A stretch of DNA of 64,000 nucleotides from Paenibacillus amylolyticus. Its GTDB lineage: Bacteria; Bacillota; Bacilli; Paenibacillales; Paenibacillaceae. The number at the start of each line of letters is the position of its first letter. The stretch's first letter is position 1. The notes under the pieces are model-generated. The model was not told where the DNA came from. It saw nothing but the letters and a program-made list of their open reading frames with translations, and ran no database searches. The translations under genes and the position numbers were made by a program. The stretch lies in the NCBI RefSeq assembly GCF_029689945.1, contig NZ_CP121451.1:2852001-2916000 (forward strand). The letters are read 5' to 3'. Shown piece after piece: positions 9,296-19,230 of the stretch.

Positions 9296-10792
9296 ATGGC
9301 GCATAAAGAACAACGCAGCACGAGCAAACGGAGTTATATTCTTATGGGTGTAGCCCTGATTGCCCTGCTGGCAGGAGGAGGAATTGTTATCAATCATTTT
9401 GCCAATGAATCATCCAAAACACTTGTGTTCCAAGAGGAACCGGTACGTTTGAAGCTGGATCAGTCCTATGATCATTTTGAAGGCTGGGGCACATCACTTG
9501 CCTGGTGGGCCAACGATCTCGGATTGTGGAAGGATCAGGCGAAGGTGAGTGAAGTGATGGATCTGGTCTTTGATCCGGAGAAAGGATTAGGTCTGAACAT
9601 CGTTCGTTACAATATCGGCGGTGAGGAAAATCCGGAGATGAAAGCCCTCCGTCCCGGCGGGGATGTACCTGGCTTCCAGCCTGAACCTGGAGAGTGGGAC
9701 TGGGAGGCCGATGCAGGCCAGCGTGCCGTATTACAGGGATCGATGGAACGCGGCGTGAACATTGCCGAAGCATTCTCCAATTCACCGCCTTACTGGATGA
9801 CGATCAGTGGATCGGTTACCGGAGCCGTGGATGGCAGCAATAATCTGCGTGACGATCAGTATGATGCGTTTGCCGATTATCTGACCGAAGTTGTGAAGCA
9901 TTATCGGGACGAGTGGGATATCACCTTCCGCACACTGAATCCGCTCAATGAACCTTCCTCCGACTGGTGGAAGAAAGGCAATATGCAGGAAGGCAGTCAT
10001 TTTACCAATGAGAAACAGGCCGAGATTATCAAGAAAGTCGCTGCATCGTTGAAGAGCAAAGGACTGGATGGAACGGTCATTAGTGCCGCAGACGATAACA
10101 GCATTGATGAGACGGTATTCAATTTCAACCTTTACGATCAGGACACGCTGGACGTCATCCAGCAGATCAATACCCATTCCTATAACGGTAGCAAAATGGA
10201 AGAGCTGCGCACGCTGGCCGAACGCCATGGCAAGAAGCTGTGGATGTCCGAATACGGAACAGGCGGCAGCGAACCGCACAATCATGAAGACATGACCTCA
10301 GTGCAGGAACTCGCAGAGCGCATCATGTTCGATCTGAAAATCATCCAGCCATCCGCTTGGGTATACTGGCAGGCCGTTGAAGATGAAGGGGCCAATAATA
10401 ACTGGGGCTTCATTCATGCCAATTTTAACGGTGAAGAGCAGTACGAGATGACCAAACAGTATTACGGCATGGCCCAGTTTACGAAGTTCATTCGTCCTGG
10501 CGCGACGATTATTCCGACGGATGGTGGACGTACGCTGGCTGCTTATGACGCGGAACGTCAAAGACTGGTGTTGGTCATTCGCAATGAATTGTCAGCGGGT
10601 ACAACAGCATTTGAACTGGAAGGGTATACGTATGAAAAATCATCCACTGCTCAGGTGTATCAGACTTCACCAGAGCGAAATATGGAGCAGCTTGAAGACA
10701 TTCCGGTGTATGCCAACGGACTTGAAGTGCCTACGGCCGACAATTCCATCACAACGGTTGTACTGGAAGGCGTGACGTTGAAGGCGCAGTAA
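9296..10792 (+). CDS. GH30 glycosidase, membrane-anchored, endo-beta-1,6-galactanase type
   Basis: A 498-residue GH30 enzyme. After a basic N-terminus, residues 15-33 form a membrane segment (ILMGVALIALLAGGGIVI) without a clear signal-peptidase site, so it is probably anchored outside. The catalytic barrel opens with FEGWGTSLAWWANDLG, a form seen in the beta-1,6-galactanase branch. The acid/base Glu is in LNPLNEPSSDWW and the nucleophile Glu in LWMSEYGTGG. A beta-sandwich closes the protein; there is no binding module. It follows the permeases closely and probably trims galactan near the importer. Branch assignment is inferred; a xylanase or glucosylceramidase-like role is less likely. Confidence 0.85.
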   Translation: MAHKEQRSTSKRSYILMGVALIALLAGGGIVINHFANESSKTLVFQEEPVRLKLDQSYDHFEGWGTSLAWWANDLGLWKDQAKVSEVMDLVFDPEKGLGLNIVRYNIGGEENPEMKALRPGGDVPGFQPEPGEWDWEADAGQRAVLQGSMERGVNIAEAFSNSPPYWMTISGSVTGAVDGSNNLRDDQYDAFADYLTEVVKHYRDEWDITFRTLNPLNEPSSDWWKKGNMQEGSHFTNEKQAEIIKKVAASLKSKGLDGTVISAADDNSIDETVFNFNLYDQDTLDVIQQINTHSYNGSKMEELRTLAERHGKKLWMSEYGTGGSEPHNHEDMTSVQELAERIMFDLKIIQPSAWVYWQAVEDEGANNNWGFIHANFNGEEQYEMTKQYYGMAQFTKFIRPGATIIPTDGGRTLAAYDAERQRLVLVIRNELSAGTTAFELEGYTYEKSSTAQVYQTSPERNMEQLEDIPVYANGLEVPTADNSITTVVLEGVTLKAQ

Positions 10793-11160
10793 TAACAGCG
10801 ATCAGAAGGTTGTTAGGTCATCTGAGTGCTGGTGTAAATTGTCTTTTAGTTTTACGGCTTTGGTTCGCCTTATATTTTAAAAGAGTTATAGGACATATGA
10901 AACTATATAAATTCAACTAAACAGTTACACCAAACAGAGGGGACAGAAAAAACTTGAAGAAGCGAAGCGCTCGCCTACAAGCTTACTGCAAGAAAGCTAC
11001 ATCGGAAGCATACGCTATCACCGGATTTTCCCTTTGAGGAAAAGGGAATCAAAAAAAATCTGGGGATAACAGCGATCGGAAGGTTGTTCTGTCATCGAAG
11101 TGTGCAGTGTAAATAATCTTTAGTTCAATTTATATAAATACAGAGAAGGAGGGGATATCT
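10793..11160. repeat. Gene-free stretch with a diverged direct repeat (about 10793-10854 and 11067-11125)
   Basis: TAACAGCGATCAGAAGG at 10793 is repeated at 11067 as TAACAGCGATCGGAAGG, and similarity continues for about 60 bases (both reach GTGTAAAT and CTTTTAGTT or CTTTAGTT). The sequence between them includes a hairpin at about 11027-11050 (TTTTCCCTTT with AAAGGGAA). I find no open frame with a start and ribosome-binding site. The pattern suggests a dispersed intergenic repeat, perhaps a small non-autonomous element or structured RNA. Confidence 0.5.
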
Positions 11161-14100
11161 TTGACAGAGAAAACATCCCTTTTGTTACAGGAACAGGAGA
11201 AGAACACCAGCAGGGCTGAGAACGATGTTCAATCTGAATTAACATACGATGCACGCAGCTTTTCTGAACGGAGAGCGTGTATTTCTGAACAGTGCCACGA
11301 TCCACTACTTCCGTATGCCGAAGGAGGAATGGCGTGAGGTTCTGCTGAAAGCGAAGCTGGCAGGCATGAACTGCATCGACACCTACTTTGCGTGGAACGT
11401 GCATGAACCGGAAGAAGGACAGTGGTCCTTCGAAGGGGATAACGATTGCGGAGCATTTCTGGATCTGTGCGCAGAACTGGGCATGTGGGTCATCGCACGT
11501 CCGGGTCCGTTTATCTGTGCGGAATGGGATTTTGGCGGTTTTCCATACTGGCTGGGTACGAAGGACGGCGTAAAATTCCGGGAAAATAATGAGACGTATC
11601 TGCACTATGTGAATCTGTATTTTGATAGGCTTGTGCCCATCATTCGGGAGCGCCAGTTATCTGCTGGGGGCACGGTTATTCTCGTTCAGGTGGAGAATGA
11701 ATACGGGTATCTGATGGATGATGCCGCTGCAAGTGACCATATGAATACACTTAAGGATGGATTGTTGCAACGTGGCATTGATTCTACACTGATCACTTGC
11801 GTTGGCGGTGCAGAAGGTACGATTGAAGGTGCGAATTTCTGGTCTGGTGCGGATGGGCATTATGAGACACTCCGCGCCAAACAGCCGGATACCCCAAAGA
11901 TAGTCACGGAATTCTGGACCGGATGGTTTGAGAATTGGGGAGGGCCATCGGCTATCCAGAAGACGGCGCCTTTGCTGGAGAGACGTATCATGGAGATTCT
12001 GCGTGCCGGGTATACCGGAATCAGCCATTACATGTTCTACGGCGGCACCAACTTTGGCGGATATGGCGGCAGAACGATGGGAAGCAGTGACATCTTCATG
12101 ATTACGTCTTATGACTATGATGCTCCGCTGAATGAATATGGACGGGTGACACCGAAATATGCGGTAACCAAGAATCTGTCCTATTTCGTCCATGCTTTCG
12201 GGGACCTTCTGATGGAAACCGAGGAGATGCCAGCAGAACAGATCGCTGTACGTCATCCTGAAGGCATATCTGTACGAGGCAGACAGGCAGACAACCAGAA
12301 GATCTGGTTCCTGGAAAGTCACAAGGATGAACGCGAGACGGTGCACATTACTTTGGAAGAAGGCAGGAATCTTCCCGTATCGCTGAATCCGGGGCAGATT
12401 GTTCCATTGCTGGATCGAGTACAGATTGCGGATCAGGTATACCTGACCGCAGGTACGATGATTACGGGCAATGAGATGATCCATGGAATATTAACCCTGT
12501 TCATCGTGGCTCCAGCGGGACAGCGGTCAGTTGTTGAACTGGAAGCAGGGGTATTAAACTTCACGGATAGCACGGTGCAAGTGCTGATCGAGCATGATTC
12601 AGCAAGGAATGTGCACCGTCTGGATCTGTTTCATTTCCAAGAGCCTGGCATGATCCAATTGGAAGCGAACGGAACACCAATCCGTTTCGTCATTCTGGAT
12701 CAAGAGATGACGAATCGAACATGGCGATTGGAAGCAACAGATCAGAAGGGACTGCGTTATGTAATCGGCTTCGATGACGTGGACGTGTTGCCATCCGGTC
12801 AGGTAAAGGGCATGATCACGGACCGGATCGTACAATTACACTGCTCGGTGACTGGACCGATGGAGAACGAACGTTAACAGGTCACGAGTTCTTTGCCAGC
12901 GAAGAGTCTATTGCAGGAGCACAGCAGCAACTGCCATGGACATTGCCAAGCGCACCAACGTTGTCTGATTCTCCTGAGCTTTCACGTATTACGTTAACCG
13001 CGAAGCAACGCTCGGCGAGTGGACAACCGGAAGACTTTTCCCGATACGGACAGGATTTTGGTTATCTATTGTACGAATGTGATTTCGAGAGCCCGAGGGA
13101 AGGAGTCACTAACCTCATTTTGCCGGATATCCAGGATACTGCCAGAATCATCGTTAATGGTGTTCAGCAGGCGTTCGTACGTCAGGTAGGGGCAGCAGGT
13201 GTGCCATTGCAGGTGGCCCAAGGGAAGAACACACTTCAGATTCTGGTGCAGCATATGGGCAGATTGAACTTCTCTCCATATCTGGGTGAGAGCAAAGGTC
13301 TGGCTGGTGCGGTGTATCTGGGTGGCCAGGTTCAGGATATTCGTCGGGATTGGCATATGGAGAGTGGGGTTGTGCATCTCGATGAGGTGAACGCTATACA
13401 GGGGACGCCACTTCTGAGCAGAAGCTTTAAGCTGGATGGCATGGATCGGGCGATTCTCGTGGGTGCCTTGAGCAAAGGTCTTCGTATCAATGGCATCGAA
13501 GTGCCGATGGAGGGATATCAGGATTGGTTTGCCTTCCAGACGTTAGACATTTCTCTCTATATCAAGCCTGGAGAGACCAATACACTGGAAATGCCGTATA
13601 GCCGTTCATCCCTGAATCGACTGGAGCTGATCACGTATCCAAGTCAGGGAGAACTGAAGGATTGGCGTATGGCAGGGACGGATGCATTACTTCCGCAACA
13701 ATGGGAGAGATCCGAGGCAGTGCAAGGAATAGTCCAACGTGGAGTACAGGGGGCAATCCAGCGTACGACACAGCCTGATATCGCGGAAAGTGGCAATTGT
13801 ACTGCCAATCGGGTGACCCCTGCTTCAGATGAGGGAATATTAAGTGTGACGGTGAGCGAGAAGGCTCACTCTGCATCTGATAACTTTCAAGCACAAGATT
13901 CGTACATTCAGCCCACCTGGTACCGCTGGCGTTTCGCGAAGCCTACTATTTCCGAGCACCACAAAGTGAACCTGATGCTTCGCCTGACCGGGATGAGCAA
14001 AGGCACCATTCACCTGAACGGACATCATTTGGGTCGATACTGGCAGATTGGTCCGCAAGAGGATTACAAAATTCCAGTAGCCTGGCTGCAAGAAGAGAAT

Positions 14101-14196
14101 GAGTTGCTTTTGTTCGATGAAGAAGGCAAAATGCCAGCACGGGTACGATTCCTGTTGGATACACCATCTCGTTATCCGTGGGTTGTCGTGAAGTAG
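11161..14196 (+). CDS. GH35 beta-galactosidase, two frameshifts
   Basis: Three collinear frames form one protein of about 1010 residues. TTG at 11161 follows GAAGGAGGGG and opens a frame ending SELTYDARSF; at the TTTT run 11260-11263 the frame changes to LNGERVFLNSATIHYFR, the usual GH35 opening. The catalytic domain shows HEPEEGQWSFEG, VQVENEYGY (acid/base Glu) and VTEFWTGWFENWGG (nucleophile Glu). A second break near 12838-12843 leads into beta-sandwich domains (LLGDWTDGERTLTG onward) ending at TAG 14194-14196. There is no signal peptide, so it should cleave imported galacto-oligosaccharides in the cytoplasm. Both breaks are probably sequence errors. Confidence 0.85.
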
Positions 14197-14581
14197 CTCA
14201 AGTATTGAAATAGCTTTTATAGAAATGGACCACTAGAAAATAGCAATACCAATAGCCTCACATCACGCAAAAGTCATTTTTTTACCGCAGTCATACCACC
14301 TCATTTCCGTAGTCTGATAACCCGGGTTCATGAATCTTCGGATACATTCCTAGGAGTGAATTGGACTAAGGAAATGGGGGAACTGTGGTGATAAGCTATG
14401 TAAAATGAGCAAAGACAACATTTGTAGCTTTATAATTTGTAACCGTTTACATAATTGAAATTGTTCATCCATGATCTGTGAAGGGAGTGATGCTTCATGT
14501 AATTGGAATTGGAACAGGTAGCTGTAAGGTATGTTAAGTCGAATTCATTTTCCATTCAATCAAGGATAAGGAGATGACCTG
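14197..14581. other. Gene-free stretch upstream of GH43
   Basis: This 385-base region has no convincing open frame. It holds a perfect cre site (14438-14451) and presumably the promoter of the GH43/GH30 pair. No LacI-type ATGAAA-N4-TTTCAT palindrome was found here. No clear terminator follows the GH35 gene. Confidence 0.6.
14438..14451 (+). promoter_or_regulatory. Catabolite responsive element (cre)
   Basis: TGTAACCGTTTACA matches the CcpA consensus TGWAANCGNTNWCA at every position. It lies about 130 bases before the GH43 start, so the secreted arabinofuranosidase and the following GH30 are probably subject to carbon catabolite control. Confidence 0.8.
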
Positions 14582-15916
14582 ATGTTAACGAAGAGGAAAG
14601 ACAGAGCGAGTGGATTCAGCGGCTTCAAAGCCGGAATGATCCTGATGCTCGGAACATTACTTCTATTAACCATGTTATTCCCCAATACAGCGAGAGCAGC
14701 CACAAGTGTCTATACGATATCAGCTTTTACAAACACCAGCGAGTCCAATATGTATATCTATGAATCGTATAATGCGACCCATTATGGTTTGCTGAAAGGG
14801 CCAGCCTACACACCTCCGGCCGATCTGATTCGCGATCCCAGCATCATGAAGCACACCGATGGTCTATATTACGTCGTCTATACCACGAACTGGTCGGGTA
14901 ACACCATTGGCATCGCCTCCAGCCCGGATAAGGTGAACTGGACATTTGTCCGTAATATTACCTTATCCACACCGACCACAATTGCACACACCTGGGCACC
15001 GGAATGGTTCAAAGACAGCAACGGCAGTCTGAACATTATCGTGTCACTCTCCCCAGGCAACTATGAGAATTTCAAACCTTATGTCCTTACAGCTTCAGGC
15101 AGCAATCTAGCCTCTACCTCATGGTCTGCACCTACTGAACTGGCGGGCATTGCTCCCAATTATATCGACACGTTTATCGTGAAGACAGGCTCAACCTATC
15201 ATGCTTTTACCAAGAACGAGACCACTAAATACATTGAATATGCGACATCCACATCGTTAACAGGTCCTTATACCTTTAAAGGTACAGGCGATTGGGCAGG
15301 TTGGGGATCTTGGGTAGAAGGCCCGGCGCTTGTTCAGCTGGATAATGGTTCCTGGCGAATCTACTTTGACGGCTATGCGACACAAAAATATTATTACAGC
15401 GACTCTGCTGACAACTTCCAGACCTGGGGTGCCAAGCAAGAGATTGCGGGTCTTACCGGACTCGTCCGACATATGACCGTATTGAAAGAGACTGGGCAAC
15501 CGGGTGATATCCGCAAGCTGGAATCATTCAACGTGCCGGGCAGCTTCATTCGTCATTACAACTATCAGGCGCGAATCGACGCCAATGTGAGTCCAACGGA
15601 AGATGCACAGTTCCGTATCGTTCCGGGTTTGTCGAATGCAACAGGCATTTCGTTTGAGTCCATGAATTATCCGGGTTATTTCCTGCGCAATAATAATGGC
15701 AACATTACACTCGTAAAAAATGATGGTAGCACTACGTTCCGAAATGACGCGACGTTCAAACGTGTCAATGGACTTGCGAACACCAGTTGGACATCGTATG
15801 CCTTATTCAGCAACCCGAACCTCTATCTGAGACATTACAATAATGTGTTGAAACTGGAAGCTGTCGTTACTGCCCTCGATAAGTCAGACGCGACTTTCCG
15901 AGAGGTCGCACAGTAA
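14582..15916 (+). CDS. Secreted GH43 arabinofuranosidase with AbfB/CBM42 domain
   Basis: A 444-residue protein. Residues 1-40 are a signal peptide ending ARAA. A five-bladed GH43 domain (about 45-300) starts LIRDPSIMKHTDGLYYVVYT, where the Asp of RDPS is the general base; HTWAPEWF and WVEGPALVQL carry later catalytic positions, the Glu being the acid. Residues 305-444 form an AbfB-type beta-trefoil with two clear repeats (SFIRHYNYQARID; LYLRHYNNVLKLE), a family that binds arabinofuranose side chains. It probably removes arabinose decorations from arabinogalactan or arabinan. AAGGAG precedes the ATG. Catabolite-controlled by the cre upstream. Confidence 0.85.
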   Translation: MLTKRKDRASGFSGFKAGMILMLGTLLLLTMLFPNTARAATSVYTISAFTNTSESNMYIYESYNATHYGLLKGPAYTPPADLIRDPSIMKHTDGLYYVVYTTNWSGNTIGIASSPDKVNWTFVRNITLSTPTTIAHTWAPEWFKDSNGSLNIIVSLSPGNYENFKPYVLTASGSNLASTSWSAPTELAGIAPNYIDTFIVKTGSTYHAFTKNETTKYIEYATSTSLTGPYTFKGTGDWAGWGSWVEGPALVQLDNGSWRIYFDGYATQKYYYSDSADNFQTWGAKQEIAGLTGLVRHMTVLKETGQPGDIRKLESFNVPGSFIRHYNYQARIDANVSPTEDAQFRIVPGLSNATGISFESMNYPGYFLRNNNGNITLVKNDGSTTFRNDATFKRVNGLANTSWTSYALFSNPNLYLRHYNNVLKLEAVVTALDKSDATFREVAQ

Positions 15917-15955
15917 GAGGTGTTTTTTTTCTAAAAATCATAAGGAGTGAAGCGG

Positions 15956-17800
15956 ATGAAGTGGTTAAAACGAATGGGGTCACTGCTGCTGGCAGGAAGT
16001 CTGCTAACAAGCAGTCTGGGACTGGGTTCAGAGGTATCTGCTGCAGGAGCATACACGGCTGTTGCCGATCCATCGAAGCAATATCAGACGATGGAAGGAT
16101 GGGGAACATCCCTCGCGTGGTGGGGCAAAGTGGTTGGAGAATATTCCAATCGGGATGAGTATGTGGAGAAAATGTTCAATGCGAATACCGGACTGGGGCT
16201 GAACATCCTGCGTTACAACATTGGAGGCGGGGATAATCCATCATCCAATATCCTTGAATATCGCAAAGCCGTTCCTGGTTACCAGCCTTCTCCCGGCGTG
16301 TATGACTGGAATGCAGATGCAAACCAACGCTATATGCTGCAAGCTGCCAAAGCGCAAGGTGTGAATGTCATCGAAGCTTTTGCGAATTCTGCACCTTACT
16401 GGATGACGATCAGTGGCAATGTGTCCGGTTCGGCCAGTGGTGGGAACAACCTCAAACCCGATTACTACGATGATTTTGCGGATTACTTAACCGAAGTTGT
16501 GAAGCATTTTCGGGATAACTGGGGAATCACATTTGATAGCGTAACTCCGCTGAACGAACCAATCTCGACGTGGTGGAAGCAGGGCAATGACCAGGAGGGC
16601 ATGCACTTTGACCGGGCGGATCAGAACACCATTCTGAGTCAGGTACAAGCTTCGTTGAATGCGAAGGGCCTGTCCACGAAGTTGAGCGCACCGGAAGAAT
16701 ACAGTATCGATGATACGAATGTGTCATTCAACAGCTACAGCAGTGCGGTGAAATCAGCGATCACTCAGATCAACACCCATACGTATGGCGGAAGCAATCG
16801 TACGGCTTTGCGCAACACAGCGACGTCTGCGGGCAAACATCTGTGGACTTCGGAATATGGAGATGGAGATGCAAGTGGACTTACGATGTCACGGACCATC
16901 CTCAAAGATATTCGCAATATGGGCGCAAGTGGCTGGGTGTATTGGCAAGCGGTGGATAGTGCAGAAGGATGGGGATTCTTCAAGAATGTGTTGAACAATA
17001 CACAAACAACCAGCTACACCGTGAACCAAAAATATTATGTCATGGGCAATTACAGCAGATTTATTCGTCCTGGATACAAGATTATCGGCATGAGTGATGC
17101 CAATACCCTTGCAGCCTATGATGCAGCTTCCGGCAAAGTTGTGCTGGTTACAACCAATTCGGAATCAACGGATACAACAGTAACCTATGATCTCAGTCGT
17201 TTTACGAACACAGGCACGTCTGCTCAAGTCTATCGGACTTCTTCAACAGAGAAGTTGCAGCAACTGACGAACATTTCGGTGCAAAACAAAACCTTTACCG
17301 CTACGGCCAAGGCTAACTCGGTCACAACCTACGTCATTTCCGGTGCATCTTATAATGGGGGTACAGGGTATGAAGCAGGGGCCATCTACAAATTAATCAA
17401 CCGGAACAGCGGACTTGCGCTTGATGTTAACGGTGCTTCTACTACGGGTGGGGCAACGATTATTCAGTGGAATGATAATGGAGCAGCCAATCAGCAGTGG
17501 AGGCTGGAATCGGCAGGGAACGGATATTATAACATCCGCAATGTAGGCAGCGGCCTTTTATTAGACGTAAATTCCAGTTCCACACAAGGCGGAGCCGCCC
17601 TGATTCAGTGGCAGGATAACGGGGGCAATAATCGACAATGGCTGCCCATTGATGTGGGAGGATATGTGGTTCTTGCGAATCGCAACAGCGGCCTGACGGT
17701 TGACATCAATCAAGGTTCTCTGACCGCAGGTGCCTCCACGATTCAGTGGGCCGACAATGGCGGAGCCAATCAGCAATGGAGACTCGTCAAAGTGAATTAG
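15956..17800 (+). CDS. Secreted GH30 galactanase-type enzyme with ricin-type CBM13
   Basis: About 614 residues. The signal peptide ends near SEVSAAG. The GH30 barrel opens MEGWGTSLAWWGKVVG; the acid/base Glu is in VTPLNEPISTWW and the nucleophile in LWTSEYGDGD. Residues 480-614 are a ricin-type trefoil with three repeats carrying QWNDNGAANQQW, QWQDNGGNNRQW and QWADNGGANQQW. It is a paralogue of the anchored GH30 encoded 5 kb upstream, but freely secreted and given a sugar-binding module. ATG at 15956 is preferred because AAGGAG lies eight bases upstream; the GTG at 15947 overlaps it. Likely endo-acting on beta-1,6-galactan side chains. Confidence 0.87.
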   Translation: MKWLKRMGSLLLAGSLLTSSLGLGSEVSAAGAYTAVADPSKQYQTMEGWGTSLAWWGKVVGEYSNRDEYVEKMFNANTGLGLNILRYNIGGGDNPSSNILEYRKAVPGYQPSPGVYDWNADANQRYMLQAAKAQGVNVIEAFANSAPYWMTISGNVSGSASGGNNLKPDYYDDFADYLTEVVKHFRDNWGITFDSVTPLNEPISTWWKQGNDQEGMHFDRADQNTILSQVQASLNAKGLSTKLSAPEEYSIDDTNVSFNSYSSAVKSAITQINTHTYGGSNRTALRNTATSAGKHLWTSEYGDGDASGLTMSRTILKDIRNMGASGWVYWQAVDSAEGWGFFKNVLNNTQTTSYTVNQKYYVMGNYSRFIRPGYKIIGMSDANTLAAYDAASGKVVLVTTNSESTDTTVTYDLSRFTNTGTSAQVYRTSSTEKLQQLTNISVQNKTFTATAKANSVTTYVISGASYNGGTGYEAGAIYKLINRNSGLALDVNGASTTGGATIIQWNDNGAANQQWRLESAGNGYYNIRNVGSGLLLDVNSSSTQGGAALIQWQDNGGNNRQWLPIDVGGYVVLANRNSGLTVDINQGSLTAGASTIQWADNGGANQQWRLVKVN

Positions 17801-17837
17801 TGTGAGTGGGCATGAAATAACGTTCTTACGTGTCCTT

Positions 17838-17885
17838 CTTTCTTGGAGGTGTAGTGTTCTAAGCAACACAGCACCTCCAAGAAAG
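17838..17885. terminator. Bidirectional terminator between GH30 and the FAD oxidase
   Basis: CTTTCTTGGAGGTG (17838-17851) pairs perfectly over 14 bases with CACCTCCAAGAAAG (17872-17885), with a T-rich tail ATTATTTTAT after it. It lies between two convergent genes and closes the galactan locus. Confidence 0.85.
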
Positions 17886-17928
17886 CCATTATTTTATACA
17901 TACAAGTGTTCATTCAACGGGCGTGTAC

Positions 17929-19065
17929 TTAGCGAAAACGGGATAGGGCGAACCTGCTGATATCCTGATCCGTGTGCCCTATCTGCACCAAATCGGATAA
18001 TATTTGCCCAATGGCACTTGCGAACTTGAAGCCGTGACCGGAGAAACCGCCTGCGATCCACACACGTTCATGGGCAGGATGACGGTCGATAATAAAATCT
18101 TCATCCGATGTGAACTCATACTTGCACACACTGCCCCGTTTCAATGCTCCAGCTGCCTGAGGCATATGAAGTTCGAGCAGCCTGCGCAGATCACCCTCGT
18201 CCGTTTCTTCCGTACCAAAAGGAGCCATCGTATTTCCTGGTGTCCACACCTGACCCGTATCATGACGACCCATCTTCAGACCTGATCCGCCAATGCTTGG
18301 AAAACCATAATATGTACCTTCTTTTCCTGCCAGTGTAAAACCGGGGAAGTGTGCCTCGCCATACAAGGCTTCTGGTGCATCAAACCACCCAACCGTTTTA
18401 CGAACAGCCTGAATTGGGAGATTCACGAAAGGTTGTAACGTCTGAAACCAAGCACCCGCGCTCAGGATGATTTGATTCGCATGGTATGTCTCACCACCTG
18501 AAGTCTGAACTGCGACGGCATGTGGTCCGTATTCAATATGCTCTACACGCGTGTGCGTTAACAAGGTGGCACCATGAGCCTCGGCTGTCTTGCGAAAGGC
18601 ACGAATACAAGATTCACTATACAGATAACCCGCATCAGGCTCATACATTCCCTCGTAATGTTCAGGTATTGTAATTCCTGGCCAGCGTTTCATCACCTCG
18701 GCTGCGTGCAACGTTTCATACCGAATCCCAGCATCATCTGCATGGTTCAATCGGTTGTGAAAGGAATGAATCTCCGGATCAACCACATTCAGTACACCAG
18801 AAGGAACAAACAGTTGGTCGCCAGTCGTTTCCTCCAGCTCATGCCATAACTTCTGTGCCAGCAGTGCCATGGCAATATAGTCAGGTCCACCACTGTACAC
18901 ATGGCGCATCAGTCTGGTATCCCCATGATGGCTTCCTTCCGTGTGCGGAGGATCAAAGGCATCTATTAGTAAAGTTTTGCATCCACTGCGCGATAGATAA
19001 TAACCCGCACTCATGCCCATGGAGCCGGCTCCTACGATAATAACGTCATATGATGATCTGGTCAT
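17929..19065 (-). CDS. solA: FAD-dependent N-methyl amino acid oxidase (SolA/monomeric sarcosine oxidase family)
   Basis: A 378-residue flavoprotein. The N-terminus YDVIIVGAGSMGMSAGYYL is the dinucleotide-binding fold. The SHHGDTRLMRHVY segment and the C-terminal WIAGGFSGHGFKFASAIG are typical of monomeric sarcosine oxidase and N-methyltryptophan oxidase; the Cys that holds FAD covalently is probably the one in GSVCKYEFTSD. It oxidatively demethylates N-methyl amino acids, releasing formaldehyde and peroxide. ATG at 19065 has AGGAGGCGG upstream; an in-frame ATG at 19092 lies before that site. The gene is alone and converges on the GH30 gene. Substrate choice is uncertain. Confidence 0.85.
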   Translation of the reverse strand: MTRSSYDVIIVGAGSMGMSAGYYLSRSGCKTLLIDAFDPPHTEGSHHGDTRLMRHVYSGGPDYIAMALLAQKLWHELEETTGDQLFVPSGVLNVVDPEIHSFHNRLNHADDAGIRYETLHAAEVMKRWPGITIPEHYEGMYEPDAGYLYSESCIRAFRKTAEAHGATLLTHTRVEHIEYGPHAVAVQTSGGETYHANQIILSAGAWFQTLQPFVNLPIQAVRKTVGWFDAPEALYGEAHFPGFTLAGKEGTYYGFPSIGGSGLKMGRHDTGQVWTPGNTMAPFGTEETDEGDLRRLLELHMPQAAGALKRGSVCKYEFTSDEDFIIDRHPAHERVWIAGGFSGHGFKFASAIGQILSDLVQIGHTDQDISRFALSRFR

Positions 19066-19230
19066 GGTTCCGCCTCCTAGTCTATTTCCCATGTTAATCT
19101 TCTAAAGCATAATGTAGTCTCCCCACTTTTAATAGTCAATAGAACAGCTTATAGAGAAGAGAGAGATGTTAATAGAACATATTAATAGTAAAATGGACTT
19201 CTACAATGAATGTTGCAAAGGAGACCAAGT

